Shown: positions 34,512-43,663 of the stretch, piece by piece
Numbering within the stretch: the first letter of the stretch is position 1
Layout of the letters: each line of letters starts with the position of its first letter
Assembly (NCBI RefSeq): GCF_021228235.1
Contig: NZ_JAJQRG010000006.1
Coordinates: 124,001 to 188,000 of the forward strand
Reading direction: 5' to 3'
DNA from: Pseudophaeobacter flagellatus
Lineage (GTDB): Bacteria > Pseudomonadota > Alphaproteobacteria > Rhodobacterales > Rhodobacteraceae
Length of the DNA: 64,000 nucleotides
Made by a program: the position numbers and the translations under genes
The notes under the pieces: model-generated
Told to the model about the DNA's origin: nothing
Databases searched by the model: none
What the model saw: only the letters and a program-made list of their open reading frames with translations

Positions 34512-35293
34512 TTCCCCTGAAACCTGGGGGCGCGCTTTTCAAGGAAAGACGCGACGCCCTCGGCGTAATCGGCGCTTTCGCCGCAGGTCTTCATGGCATC
34601 TGCCTCTTGCTCCAGATGATCCTGCAGTGTCGCGACAGCGGCGTCCTGAATGCAGTGTTTGCTAAGCCCCAGACCAAGCGTTGGGCCATTGCCCAGCTGC
34701 TGCGCCATGGCGCGAGCCTCGGCCATCAGATCAGCGTCCGGCACCGCCTTCCAGATCAGGCCCCAGTCTTCGGCCTGCTTGGCGGGCAGTGGCTGCGCGG
34801 TAAAGGCCAGTCCCTTGGCGCGGGCTTCGCCCAGCAGGCGCGGCAGATGCCAGCTGCCGCCGGTGTCCGGGATCAGGCCAACCTTGGAAAAGGACTGGAT
34901 GAATTTGGCGCTTTCACCGGCAAAGACCATGTCGCAGGCCAGCGCGATATTAGCCCCGGCCCCGGCGGCGACACCATTCACCGCGCAGATCACCGGGAAG
35001 TTCAGCGACCGGATCAGGCGTACCAGCGGCGCGTAGAATGTGCGTACCGTGTTACCAAGATCAGGTGGGCCGTCCATCTTACTGGGATCGCGATCGCCAA
35101 GATCCTGCCCGGCGCAAAACCCGCGCCCGGCGCCTGTCAGCAGAATCGCCCGTGCCCCACCATCGCGTGCGGCCTCGATCGCGGCGCGCAGCGCATAGTG
35201 CATCTCATCATTGAAACTGTTGAGCCGATCGGGCCGATTCAGGGTGATCTCTACCCAGGTACCATGATCCGCCACCAGAATTGTCTCGGACAT
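34508..35293 (-). CDS. paaG: 1,2-epoxyphenylacetyl-CoA isomerase (crotonase family)
   Basis: A 261-residue crotonase-fold enzyme that converts ring-1,2-epoxyphenylacetyl-CoA to oxepin-CoA. It has ILLTGAGRGFCAGQDLGDRD (oxyanion region with the PaaG-like CAGQDL), VNGVAAGAGANIALACDMVF and SFSKVGLIPDTGGSWHLPRL with the catalytic Asp. ATG 35293 follows GAGAGAGAGATG; longer frames upstream run into the promoter. It begins the leftward operon and shares a 181-nt promoter region with paaZ. Confidence 0.94.
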   Translation of the reverse strand: MSETILVADHGTWVEITLNRPDRLNSFNDEMHYALRAAIEAARDGGARAILLTGAGRGFCAGQDLGDRDPSKMDGPPDLGNTVRTFYAPLVRLIRSLNFPVICAVNGVAAGAGANIALACDMVFAGESAKFIQSFSKVGLIPDTGGSWHLPRLLGEARAKGLAFTAQPLPAKQAEDWGLIWKAVPDADLMAEARAMAQQLGNGPTLGLGLSKHCIQDAAVATLQDHLEQEADAMKTCGESADYAEGVASFLEKRAPRFQGK

Positions 35294-35366
35294 CTCTCTC
35301 TCCCTCATCCAGCGCCCGGCCCCACCTGGGCTGCGGTCAAAGCTGTTGGACAAACTTCTTGCATAA

Positions 35367-35380
35367 ACCGACCGGACGGT
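35367..35380. promoter_or_regulatory. Candidate operator of the divergent paaG/paaZ promoters
   Basis: ACCGACCGGACGGT, an imperfect palindrome built on GACCG-GA-CGGTC, lies between the divergent starts. Its shape fits operators of TetR-type PaaR repressors as I recall them. It is the only strong dyad in this promoter region. Confidence 0.55.
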
Positions 35381-35474
35381 CAATATATCATGCAACGCAA
35401 ATCTGAGGCCCCGCCTCGGCGACTCGTCCTGCCAGCCGCCGACAGCGCCCCAACAGGAAAGCAAAGGACACAGC

Positions 35475-37505
35475 ATGAGCCTTCGAGATGTATCGAGTTT
35501 TGCCGCAGGTCAGTGGATCGCCCCAGGTGCGGGTGCCCGCAGCATCGCCAGCGCCATAACAGGCGCACCGCTGGCCCAGGCCGGCAATGACGCGCTGGAT
35601 GTGCAGGCCATGCTGTCCTACGCCCGCGACACCGGCGGCCCTGCCCTACGTGCCCTGACCTTTCATGATCGCGCCCGTATGCTCAAGGCGCTGGCGGCCC
35701 ATCTGGGCCAGCACAAACATGCGCTGTATGATCTGAGCTTTGAAACAGGCGCCACTCAGGCTGATCACATGATCGACATCGACGGCGGCATTGGCACCAT
35801 GTTTGTCTTTGCCTCCAAGGGGCGGCGCGAAATGCCCGATGCGCAGGTCTATCTGGACGGAGAGGTAGAGCAGCTGTCGCGCAACGGCACCTTTCTTGGC
35901 CAGCATATCTGCACGCCGATGCAGGGGGTTGCGGTGCATATCAATGCCTTCAACTTCCCGGTCTGGGGCATGCTGGAGAAACTTGCCCCGACGCTGCTGG
36001 CGGGGGTTCCTGCGATTGTGAAACCAGCCACCGCCACCTGCTATGTGACGGAATTGGCTGTGCGCCTGATGCTGGACAGCGGCATCCTGCCCGCTGGCGC
36101 ACTGCAACTGGTGTCTGGGGGGCTTGGCGATATGCTCGACCATCTGACGATGCAGGATATCGTTAGCTTCACCGGCTCGGCCCAGACCGCGCTGAAACTG
36201 CGCCAGACCCCGGTCATTCTGGAAAACTCGATCCGCTTTGTGGCGGAACAGGACAGCCTGAACGCGTCGATCCTGGGGCCGGATGCCACCCCCGGCACGC
36301 CGGAATTTGACCTTTTCATCAAAGAAGTCAGCCGCGAGATGACCACCAAGGCGGGGCAGAAATGTACCGCCGTACGCCGCATCATCACGCCCGAGGCCCA
36401 GACCGAGGCGGTAATCGAAGCCCTCTCGGCACGTCTGGCCAAAACCACCATTGGTGACCCCCGCCTGGAAAGCACCCGCATGGGCGCGCTGGTCTCCAAC
36501 GGGCAGAAACGTGACGTGCTGGAAAAGGCCGCGGTTCTGGCGACCGAGGCCACCCGCGTCTACGGCGATCCCGATGATTTCACCGTGGATGGTGCCGATG
36601 CCGAAAAAGGCGCCTTTGTGCCGCCGATGCTGTTCCACTGTGAAAACCCCGATGCGGCCAAGCGGGTACATGACACCGAAGCATTTGGCCCGGTTTCCAC
36701 CGTGATGGGCTATCGAGATCTGGATCACGCCGTAGCCCTAGCCAACCGCGGTGAAGGCTCGCTGGTGGCATCCTGCATCACCAACGATCCAGAGGTGGCC
36801 CGCAGCGTTGCCATGGGTTCGGGAGCCTATCACGGACGGATCTATTTCAACAACCGCGCCTCGATGCAGGAAAGCACTGGGCATGGTTCTCCCCTGCCGC
36901 ATATGGTGCATGGCGGCCCCGGACGGGCCGGCGGCGGCGAAGAGCTGGGCGGCATTCGCGGTGTAAAACACTATATGCAGCGCACCGCCATTCAGGGCAG
37001 CCCCGATATTCTGGCCGCAATTGGCCAGCAATGGGTGCCCGGCGGCACCGAAATCCCGGCCCCGGCGCATCCCTTCACCCGCAGGTATGGCGAATTGGCC
37101 ATTGGCGAGACCCTCAACAGCCCCGCGCGCGAGGTGACGCTGGACGATATCGAGCATTTTGCCAAGTTCACCGGCGATACCTTCTATGCCCATATGGATG
37201 ACGCAGCGGCGAAGCGGAATCCCTTCTTCCCCGGTCGCGTCGCGCATGGCTATCTGCTGCTCTCTTTTGCTGCCGGCCTGTTTGTCGAACCCAATGAAGG
37301 CCCCGTTCTTGCCAATACCGGTCTCGACAATCTGCGCTTTATGAAACCCGTCTCGGCGGGCGACAGCATCAAGGTGCGGCTTAGCGTCAAGAAAAAGACC
37401 CCCCGGAATGAAGACTACGGTGAGGTGCGCTGGCATGTCACCCTGACCAATCAGGACGATGAAAAGGTCGCGGAATACGAACTGCTGACCATGAATGCCT
37501 TCTAG
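35475..37505 (+). CDS. paaZ: Bifunctional oxepin-CoA hydrolase / semialdehyde dehydrogenase PaaZ
   Basis: A 676-residue fusion enzyme. Residues 1 to about 520 form an aldehyde dehydrogenase with the nucleophile in [13 protein letters not shown] (Cys about 297) and [20 protein letters not shown]. Residues about 540-676 form a MaoC-like hydratase with [20 protein letters not shown] and [15 protein letters not shown]. The hydratase opens oxepin-CoA and the dehydrogenase oxidises the resulting aldehyde with NADP+. ATG 35475 follows AAAGGACACAGC. It is divergent from paaG and followed by a strong hairpin (37523-37555). Confidence 0.95.
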   Translation: MSLRDVSSFAAGQWIAPGAGARSIASAITGAPLAQAGNDALDVQAMLSYARDTGGPALRALTFHDRARMLKALAAHLGQHKHALYDLSFETGATQADHMIDIDGGIGTMFVFASKGRREMPDAQVYLDGEVEQLSRNGTFLGQHICTPMQGVAVHINAFNFPVWGMLEKLAPTLLAGVPAIVKPATATCYVTELAVRLMLDSGILPAGALQLVSGGLGDMLDHLTMQDIVSFTGSAQTALKLRQTPVILENSIRFVAEQDSLNASILGPDATPGTPEFDLFIKEVSREMTTKAGQKCTAVRRIITPEAQTEAVIEALSARLAKTTIGDPRLESTRMGALVSNGQKRDVLEKAAVLATEATRVYGDPDDFTVDGADAEKGAFVPPMLFHCENPDAAKRVHDTEAFGPVSTVMGYRDLDHAVALANRGEGSLVASCITNDPEVARSVAMGSGAYHGRIYFNNRASMQESTGHGSPLPHMVHGGPGRAGGGEELGGIRGVKHYMQRTAIQGSPDILAAIGQQWVPGGTEIPAPAHPFTRRYGELAIGETLNSPAREVTLDDIEHFAKFTGDTFYAHMDDAAAKRNPFFPGRVAHGYLLLSFAAGLFVEPNEGPVLANTGLDNLRFMKPVSAGDSIKVRLSVKKKTPRNEDYGEVRWHVTLTNQDDEKVAEYELLTMNAF

Positions 37506-37522
37506 GGCGACAGGGATCTTTT

Positions 37523-37555
37523 GCGCTCCGGGCTGGTCTATCCGCCCCGGAGCGC
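37523..37555 (+). terminator. Strong hairpin between paaZ and the PaaX-type gene
   Basis: GCGCTCCGGG (37523-37532) pairs perfectly with CCCGGAGCGC (37546-37555) over a 13-nt loop. Only a weak T stretch (CTATCTT) follows, so it may attenuate or protect a 3' end rather than fully terminate. Confidence 0.5.
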
Positions 37556-37568
37556 CTATCTTAAGCGC

Positions 37569-38372
37569 ATGAATAGCGCGCACTCCCAATGGTTTGAGAC
37601 AAGCATTGCCCAGTTGAACACCCTGCAAAACCTGCGGGTCTGGTCGATCATTGTCTCGCTGTTTGGCGATCTGGCGCAAAAACCCGGTGACCGCATCAAC
37701 GGCACCACCCTCACCCGGATCATCACGCCCATGGGCATCAAGCCCGAAGCAACCCGCGTCGCCCTGCACCGGCTGCGCAAGGACGGCTGGATCGAAAGCA
37801 CCCGCTCGGGCCGGGCCTCGGTGCATTACCTAACCGACTATGGCCGCAGCCAATCGGCCGCCGTGACCCCACGCATCTATGCCCGCGACCCCATCGCGCC
37901 ACAGGACTGGCATCTGCTGATCTGCGAAGACAGCAGTGGCTCGGCCGCGCTGGAGGCGGCGCTGCTGCTGCCGCAATATACCAGGGTCAACCGCTGCACC
38001 GCGCTGGGGTATGGTCCCCGCCCGGTATCCCTGGACGCGGAATTCTTTGTTGCCAGCCTGTCACAACCGCAGGTCCCCAATTGGCTGCAGGCCCGGATGT
38101 TTCCAAAGGACCTGATCACCAGCTGCCAGGCACTGCAACGGGCCTTGGCAGAGCTCTCTCCTCCTGCGGATCTGTCGCCGGTGCAGGTGGCCACACTGCG
38201 CACCTTGATCGTGCACCACTGGCGTAGAATCGCCCTGCGCCACCCCGCCCTGCCGCCAAGCTTTCACCCCGCCGACTGGACCGGCGAGACCTGTCGCACC
38301 CGTGTTTTTGACCTGCTTGACCAGCTGCCGCGCCCCAGCCTGTCAGCGCTGGATCCCGGCACTGTCAGCTAA
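37569..38372 (+). CDS. PaaX-family transcriptional regulator
   Basis: A 267-residue protein. The N-terminal winged-helix PaaX domain has RVWSIIVSLFGDLAQ, INGTTLTRIITPMGIKPEAT and RVALHRLRKDGWIESTRSGR. The C-terminal PaaX-type region includes PADWTGETCRTRVFDLLDQL. PaaX proteins repress phenylacetate genes and respond to phenylacetyl-CoA, so with the TetR gene this cluster has two regulators. ATG 37569 is preferred because a longer frame (start 37521) would run through the hairpin. Confidence 0.82.
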   Translation: MNSAHSQWFETSIAQLNTLQNLRVWSIIVSLFGDLAQKPGDRINGTTLTRIITPMGIKPEATRVALHRLRKDGWIESTRSGRASVHYLTDYGRSQSAAVTPRIYARDPIAPQDWHLLICEDSSGSAALEAALLLPQYTRVNRCTALGYGPRPVSLDAEFFVASLSQPQVPNWLQARMFPKDLITSCQALQRALAELSPPADLSPVQVATLRTLIVHHWRRIALRHPALPPSFHPADWTGETCRTRVFDLLDQLPRPSLSALDPGTVS

Positions 38373-38397
38373 ACCGCCCCGTTTCGGAGATAAGCCC

Positions 38398-39366
38398 ATG
38401 TCCGCTCTTAGCAGTCTTGCCATTCTGGCGCTTGCCGCCCCCGCTGCCCTGCTGGGCGCATCGCATCTGAAAACCCGGCAGCTGGCCCGCGAGGCGCGCG
38501 ACCTGGTGCCGCCCATTGGCCAGTTCTGCGCCACACCGCAGGGCAGAATACACTATATCGATATCGGGCCCCGCCAGGCCCAGCCGCTGGTTCTGATCCA
38601 CGGGCTCAGCGGTCAGTTGCAACATTTCACCTATGCGCTGGCAGATCGCCTGGCTAAAGATCACCGGGTGATCGTTCTTGACCGGCCCGGATGTGGCTAT
38701 TCAACCCGTACCAGTGACGCCATGGCCCGGCTGCCCGAACAAGCCAAGGCCCTGCTTGCGGTGCTGCAGAGCCTCGAGGTGAATCATCCTGTTCTGGTGG
38801 GCCATTCGCTGGGCGGTGCAGTGGCGCTGGCCATGGCGCTCGCAGCACCCGAGCGCATTGCCGGCCTGGCGCTGCTGTCGCCGCTGACCCACCCGGCAGA
38901 ACAGGGGCCAGAGGCTTTCAAAGGCTTGATCGTGCACAATAACATGATGCGGCGCCTGATGGCGCAGACCGTGGCCATCCCCACCGCCAAGCGCACTGCC
39001 ACCCCGGTTCTGAACCAAATCTTCGCCCCAGAGACCTGCCCCGATGACTTCCTGATCAAGGCTGGCGGTGCCCTTGGCCTGCGCCCCGAGAGCTTTGTCG
39101 CGGCCTCAGCGGATGCTTCCTTCCTCTATCCTGCGATTGAAACCCAGGCAGCGTGTTATGCCGCGCAGCTCAATACGCCCGGCGCGATTCTCTTTGGGTC
39201 AGAGGACGCCATTCTGGATCCGCTGACCCAGGGCAAAGTAATGGAGACCTATGGCCTTGACTGCCAGATCCTGCCGCAGCGAGGCCACATGCTGCCCATC
39301 ACCGCACCGCAGCCCTGCGAAGACTTTATCCGGGCCACGGTGAAAGCCCTGGACAAGCAATCGTAA
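38398..39366 (+). CDS. Alpha/beta hydrolase
   Basis: A 322-residue protein with an N-terminal hydrophobic segment (ALSSLAILALAAPAALLGAS; anchor or signal) followed by an alpha/beta-hydrolase fold. It has the oxyanion strand VLIHGLSGQLQHF, the nucleophile elbow VLVGHSLGGAVALAMALAA (Ser), an acid candidate in LFGSEDAILDP and the catalytic His in QRGHMLPI. Substrate unknown. It starts at ATG 38398 after GTTTCGGAGATAAGCCC and may be co-transcribed with the PaaX-type gene (25 nt gap). Confidence 0.85.
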   Translation: MSALSSLAILALAAPAALLGASHLKTRQLAREARDLVPPIGQFCATPQGRIHYIDIGPRQAQPLVLIHGLSGQLQHFTYALADRLAKDHRVIVLDRPGCGYSTRTSDAMARLPEQAKALLAVLQSLEVNHPVLVGHSLGGAVALAMALAAPERIAGLALLSPLTHPAEQGPEAFKGLIVHNNMMRRLMAQTVAIPTAKRTATPVLNQIFAPETCPDDFLIKAGGALGLRPESFVAASADASFLYPAIETQAACYAAQLNTPGAILFGSEDAILDPLTQGKVMETYGLDCQILPQRGHMLPITAPQPCEDFIRATVKALDKQS

Positions 39367-39487
39367 CAAACTGAAGAAATCCGGCATTTTCCACCGGCGG
39401 CAAAAAAAACTGCCAAAAGAAGGTTTCTTCTGCAATTGCGCCTTGACCCCACGCGCCCCATTCCGTAAATCGCCCCTCACAGAAGAT

Positions 39488-39564
39488 GGCGCGGTAGCTC
39501 AGTTGGTTAGAGCGATCGACTCATAATCGATAGGTCGGGAGTTCAAGTCTCCCCCACGCCACCA
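39488..39564 (+). tRNA. tRNA-Met (CAT anticodon), elongator type
   Basis: 77 nt including an encoded CCA. The anticodon arm ATCGA-CTCATAA-TCGAT has CAT in the loop, the D arm AGCTC-AGTTGGTTA-GAGC and the T arm GGGAG-TTCAAGT-CTCCC are canonical. The acceptor pairs GGCGCGG with CCACGCC, with one C-A mismatch at the fifth pair. A G-C first pair and the body resemble elongator Met; tRNA-Ile with lysidine is the less likely alternative. Confidence 0.9.
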
Positions 39565-39727
39565 CTTCTTTTCTGTCCCACCCCGAAGATACCCCCATAG
39601 ATGACTGTTGCGCGGAAATGTTTCCGTCTGAACCGCCGATCTTGCCGCTATCGGCTCTGACCGATTGCTGCTCCACCTTATTTCGCGGCCCCCACCCCCT
39701 GCGTGGCCCGGTCAAAGCCCACCATGG

Positions 39728-40636
39728 CTAATCCCCAAGTGATGTAAGCGGAGCCGTGCGGAACCACTGGGCGAGATGCTCAATCAGGGCGCGAATGCGC
39801 GCGGTGAGGTGGCGGCTTGGCGGATAAACCACATAGAGCGGCAGCGGCGCGTCTTCATGCGCGCACAACAGCAGCTGCAATTGCCCCGCCTCGACAAAGC
39901 GCTGAACGGTGTAATAGGGACAGCGCGCAATGCCCTGCCCGCCCAGCGCCATATAGGCCACCGCGCGGGGGGAATTGGCGCGAAAGCTGCCGCCGACGGC
40001 GACCTCTGTTGTCGCCGCGCCCTCGTGAAACCGCCAGTGATCCGGCTGGCCCGAAGGCTGCAGCAGCAGGCAATTGTGATCGGTCAGCGCCGCCGGGGTG
40101 GCCGGGGTGCCGTGACGCGCCAGATAGCCCGGTGCCGCCACCACCACCCGGCGCATATCGCAGAGCCTGCGTGCCACCAATGTCGAATCCTGCAATTGCC
40201 CAAAGCGAATGGCCAGATCAATGCCCTCTTCGACAATCGGCACGTGGTGATCCGACAGCTGCATTTCTATCTGCACCTTGGGATGCGCCTGCTGAAACGG
40301 CATCAGGGCCTGTACCAATTCGCGGCTGCCAAAGCCGGTTGGCGCCGTCAGCCGAATTAGGCCGCCCAGCTCCGACTGGCGTTCCTGGATGACGCCTTCC
40401 AGTTCATCAATCTGATCCAGCAGCGGCAGGCAGCGTTCTAGATAGGCCTGCCCCGTATCGGTCAAGGTGACCGACCGGGTGGTGCGGTGCAGCAACTGGG
40501 CGCCCAGATGTTCCTCCAGCCGGGCAACATATTTGCTGGCCAGTTTGGTGCTGATGCCAATCTGACGCGCCCCGCCGGTAAAGGAGCTTTGCCCCGCCAC
40601 CGCCGTAAAGGCACGCATGCATTGCAAAATATCCAT
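39728..40636 (-). CDS. LysR-family transcriptional regulator
   Basis: A 302-residue protein. The N-terminal HTH has MRAFTAVAGQSSFTGGARQI and ISTKLASKYVARLEEHLGAQ, then LLHRTTRSVTLTDTGQAYLE, typical of the CrgA-like LysR subgroup. The C-terminal substrate domain includes LIRLTAPTGFGSRELVQALM. It is divergent from the GST gene, with a TATAG-T-CTATA dyad at 40697-40707 between them that could be part of its site. It probably controls the GST gene; the inducer is unknown. Confidence 0.9.
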   Translation of the reverse strand: MDILQCMRAFTAVAGQSSFTGGARQIGISTKLASKYVARLEEHLGAQLLHRTTRSVTLTDTGQAYLERCLPLLDQIDELEGVIQERQSELGGLIRLTAPTGFGSRELVQALMPFQQAHPKVQIEMQLSDHHVPIVEEGIDLAIRFGQLQDSTLVARRLCDMRRVVVAAPGYLARHGTPATPAALTDHNCLLLQPSGQPDHWRFHEGAATTEVAVGGSFRANSPRAVAYMALGGQGIARCPYYTVQRFVEAGQLQLLLCAHEDAPLPLYVVYPPSRHLTARIRALIEHLAQWFRTAPLTSLGD

Positions 40637-40832
40637 CCCTACGCCTCCCTGGGTTCCGCTTTGATCAGGGCACCCATTACCCCCATAGCGTACATATATA
40701 GTCTATAAAGTGATCAATTATAACCTGAACGTTCTGAATGTATCTATCCCCTATCACTGCGGCCGGGCCAAAGGCCCTAGGTCGCATTGCTCATAGTCAC
40801 CGCGCATGCGCGGCCTCAGATAGGAATATCTC

Positions 40833-41456
40833 ATGTCTACAACACTCCGCATTCACAGCTTTCCGCTCTCTGGTCACGGCCACCGGGTTGAGCTCTTCGC
40901 CAGGCTGGCAGGCATCCCGCATGAGGTGGTGCATGTTGATCTGGCCAAGGGTGCCCAAAAGACCGACAGCTTTCTGGCATTGAACCCCGCCGGCCAGGTG
41001 CCGGTGGTCGAAGATGGTGCGGTGGTGATCAGCGATTCCAATGCCATTTTGGTCTATCTCGCCCGTAAATATGCCCCCAGCTATCTGCCCAGTGATCCCG
41101 TCAAAGAAGCCCAAGTGCAAAAGTTCCTCAGCCTGGCAGCAGGAGAGCTGGCCTTTGGCCCTGCGGCGGCGCGGCTGATAAATGTGTTTAACGCACCGCT
41201 GGATGCCGAGTTCTGCAAATCCGTCGCCACGCGCCTGCTGGCCAAGCTGGAACCCCATCTGGAGGGGCGCGATACCCTGGTTGACGACGGCGTCACCATC
41301 GCAGATGTGGCGCTCTATTCCTATCTGGCCCATGCGCCCGAAGGCGATATCTCGCTAGAACCCTTCCCGAATGTGCGCCGCTTCCTGGCCAAAATCGAAG
41401 GCCTGCCGGGTTTCAAGCCGATGCCCGCCACCCCGGTCGGCCTGTCTGCCGCCTGA
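40833..41456 (+). CDS. Glutathione S-transferase
   Basis: A 207-residue cytosolic protein with an N-terminal thioredoxin-like domain (LRIHSFPLSGHGHRVELFAR; LNPAGQVPVVEDGAVVISDS with the conserved cis-Pro and the glutathione-binding Asp-Ser) and an all-helical C-terminal domain (VDDGVTIADVALYSYLAHA). It probably conjugates or reduces small electrophiles. It is divergent from the LysR gene and followed by the PNPOx-like flavoprotein in the same direction. Confidence 0.9.
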   Translation: MSTTLRIHSFPLSGHGHRVELFARLAGIPHEVVHVDLAKGAQKTDSFLALNPAGQVPVVEDGAVVISDSNAILVYLARKYAPSYLPSDPVKEAQVQKFLSLAAGELAFGPAAARLINVFNAPLDAEFCKSVATRLLAKLEPHLEGRDTLVDDGVTIADVALYSYLAHAPEGDISLEPFPNVRRFLAKIEGLPGFKPMPATPVGLSAA

Positions 41457-41574
41457 TCGCCGCCTATCTGGCACCAGGTGGAAATCGCAGCATCCAAAAT
41501 GTCCCGGTCGCATCGCTGGCCGGGGCTGGAAACCTACGCGCCCCCTACCCTGCCCCCCCCCCATGAGGCCCGAG

Positions 41575-42555
41575 ATGCCCAAGACCATCCCCCCAACTGC
41601 AGCGCCCGTCACTGCAGTGCAGCCAGATCCCGGCCCCTCCCCCTTTCACGCGGGGGAGCAGGCGCTGCAGCGCGCAAATGGCAGCCGCGACAGGATAGAG
41701 ATGTTTGGTCGCCGGGCGATACGCCCATATCTGCCAGACCAGCACCGCGCCTTTTTTGCCCAGCTCCCCTTTGTGGCAGTGGCGGCAGTTGACGGGGATG
41801 GCCGCCCCTGGGCCAGCCTGTTTCCCGGCCCGCCCGGCTTTGTTCACACGCCTGATGAATACCACCTGGATCTTGCCTTGCATGGTGCTGCAGCCGACCC
41901 GGTGCGCCAGGCCCTGCAACCGGGTGCAGCGATTGGCCTGCTCGGGATCGAGATGCACAGCCGCCGCCGCAATCGGCTGAACGGGCGGATTAAATCGCTG
42001 GATATCAATCACATACGACTGCGGGTTGATCAGAGCTTTGGCAATTGCCCTAAATACATCAAGCGCCGCCAGCTGACCCCGTCGCGCCCCGCAACAGACA
42101 GTAGCCCCGCCAGGGTCTCTGCCCGATTTACCCAGTTGACCGGGGCGGTCCGTGACCAGATCGTGGCGGCTGAGGTGTTCTTTGTCGCCAGCGCCATCAA
42201 GGCGCAGGACAACCCCGTAATTCAGGGGGTTGATGTCTCTCATAGGGGAGGGCCTGTCGGATTTGTCAGGATCGACGGCAATAGCCTGATCATCCCCGAC
42301 TATCGCGGCAACAACCACTTTAACACCTTGGGAAACTTTCTTCTGAACCCCAGGGCTGGGCTGGTCTTTCCCGATTTTGACAGCGGCACACTGCTGCAAC
42401 TTACCGGGCGAACCGCCTTGCTGGCCCAAGATAGCCCCGAACTGCAGGGATTTGACGATGCTGTCGGCGGCTGGCGTTTTTCCCTGGATGAGGGGCTGTG
42501 CCTACAGGATGCCCTGCCCTTTCGCACCGATACCCAAACCCGAACTGACCAGTAG
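41575..42555 (+). CDS. Pyridoxamine-5'-phosphate-oxidase-like (FMN split-barrel) protein
   Basis: About 326 residues. Two split-barrel segments are visible: FFAQLPFVAVAAVDGDGRPW with ASLFPGPPGFVHTPDEYHLD, and the later FVRIDGNSLIIPDYRGNNHF with NTLGNFLLNPRAGLVFPDF, the latter typical of FMN-binding PNPOx-like oxidoreductases. Substrate unknown. The start is uncertain: ATG 41575 (GAGG upstream) or ATG 41563. It follows the GST gene by 118 nt and may share its control. Confidence 0.8.
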   Translation: MPKTIPPTAAPVTAVQPDPGPSPFHAGEQALQRANGSRDRIEMFGRRAIRPYLPDQHRAFFAQLPFVAVAAVDGDGRPWASLFPGPPGFVHTPDEYHLDLALHGAAADPVRQALQPGAAIGLLGIEMHSRRRNRLNGRIKSLDINHIRLRVDQSFGNCPKYIKRRQLTPSRPATDSSPARVSARFTQLTGAVRDQIVAAEVFFVASAIKAQDNPVIQGVDVSHRGGPVGFVRIDGNSLIIPDYRGNNHFNTLGNFLLNPRAGLVFPDFDSGTLLQLTGRTALLAQDSPELQGFDDAVGGWRFSLDEGLCLQDALPFRTDTQTRTDQ

Positions 42556-42596
42556 CCCCCGCGCTCTAGTCCCTGCAACATGGAGGATCCCAACCA

Positions 42597-43064
42597 ATGG
42601 ACACCCGCCCACCACTGCCGCCCTTTACCCAAGACAGCGCCCGCCACAAGGTCCGCCTGGCCGAAGATGGCTGGAACAGCCGCGATGCCGCCAAGGTGGC
42701 GCTTGCCTATACGCCCGACACCAGTTGGCGCAACCGGGCCTGCTTTGTCAGCGGGCGCGCCGAAGCGCAGCGCTTTCTCGCAGCAAAATGGACCAGAGAG
42801 CTGGAGTATCGCCTGATCAAGGAACTCTGGGCCTTCACCGAGAATCGCATTGCGGTGCGCTATGCCTATGAATGGCACGATGACAGCGGCAATTGGTTTC
42901 GCTCTTATGGCAATGAAAACTGGGAATTTACCGCAAATGGCCTGATGCAGAACCGCTTTGCCAGCATCAATGATCTGCCCATCAGCGCGCAGGAACGCAG
43001 GTTTCACTGGCCGCTTGGGCGCCGCCCGGATGATCATCCCGGTCTCTCTGATCTCGGGCTCTGA
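42597..43064 (+). CDS. DUF1348 / NTF2-like protein
   Basis: A 155-residue soluble protein. The pattern [60 protein letters not shown] and [20 protein letters not shown], ending [20 protein letters not shown], matches the DUF1348 family with an NTF2-like cone fold. No activity is known. ATG 42597 follows AACATGGAGGATCCCAACC. Confidence 0.88.
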   Translation: MDTRPPLPPFTQDSARHKVRLAEDGWNSRDAAKVALAYTPDTSWRNRACFVSGRAEAQRFLAAKWTRELEYRLIKELWAFTENRIAVRYAYEWHDDSGNWFRSYGNENWEFTANGLMQNRFASINDLPISAQERRFHWPLGRRPDDHPGLSDLGL

Positions 43065-43125
43065 TTTCCGGGCAGATAGCGGCAAAGGCAGGCGCTGAAA
43101 AAAATGTGCATCTACGATGTTATCT

Positions 43126-43139
43126 TTGATCTAGCTCAA
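43126..43139 (+). promoter_or_regulatory. FNR/NnrR-type box of the nos operon
   Basis: TTGAT-CTAG-CTCAA, ending 59 nt before ATG 43199. It has the same spacing as the island boxes, so nos expression and the island may respond to the same regulators. Confidence 0.75.
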
Positions 43140-43198
43140 ATAACTGGACCTGTCCTGTCGCTAGGGTCGCGCATATCCTGCAACGAATCTGGCGACAC

Positions 43199-43663
43199 AT
43201 GGTCCTGCCCCCTTTTCATACACAACTTCAGCGGCTTGGTGCAGTATTGCGCCAAGCCTTGGGGTATGGTCTGGGTGCTATACTGATCATGCAGCTGTTG
43301 CTGCCGGGCCTTGGCCGGGCAGAGGCGGCAGAAAACTGGATCGAGATCTGTGGCGAGGTCGGCGTAGTCCGCATCGACATCGCCGCAGAGACAGGCAACA
43401 CCCAGAACAAGGACTGCCCCGACTGCGGCACCTGCCTGATGTGTTTAGCGCAGATCACCCCCTCCCAGGCCACTGCGCCGACCCGGACCAAACCGGCCTA
43501 TCTGACAGGCACAAGCGGACAGGTGCCATCTCTTGAGGTGGCGTCCAACCCGGCTCAGTTCTGGCATGATGGCCGGGGGCCTCCACGCAAGCAGCAACAG
43601 AACATGACACGCGCGCGCGGCGCGTTCATGGCGCACACTCAATATAAGGAGGTGGCGCTGTGA
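43199..43663 (+). CDS. Cys-rich small membrane/exported protein preceding nosR
   Basis: A 154-residue protein with a basic N-terminus, one hydrophobic segment (YGLGAILIMQLLLPGLGRAE; signal or anchor) and the cluster CPDCGTCLMC (near residues 73-82), plus an earlier Cys in WIEICGEVGVV. It is reminiscent of DUF2946-type proteins but I cannot confirm this. The cluster could bind copper or another metal. The gene is first behind the FNR box, and its stop overlaps the nosR GTG by three bases, so it belongs to the nos operon. A role in copper handling for NosZ is inferred. Confidence 0.65.
   Translation: MVLPPFHTQLQRLGAVLRQALGYGLGAILIMQLLLPGLGRAEAAENWIEICGEVGVVRIDIAAETGNTQNKDCPDCGTCLMCLAQITPSQATAPTRTKPAYLTGTSGQVPSLEVASNPAQFWHDGRGPPRKQQQNMTRARGAFMAHTQYKEVAL

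Noticed and set aside
39521-39715. A 64-codon leftward frame ending WGRLELPTYRL
   Set aside because: This is the well-known spurious translation of the strand opposite a tRNA gene; it overlaps tRNA-Met and has no ribosome site.
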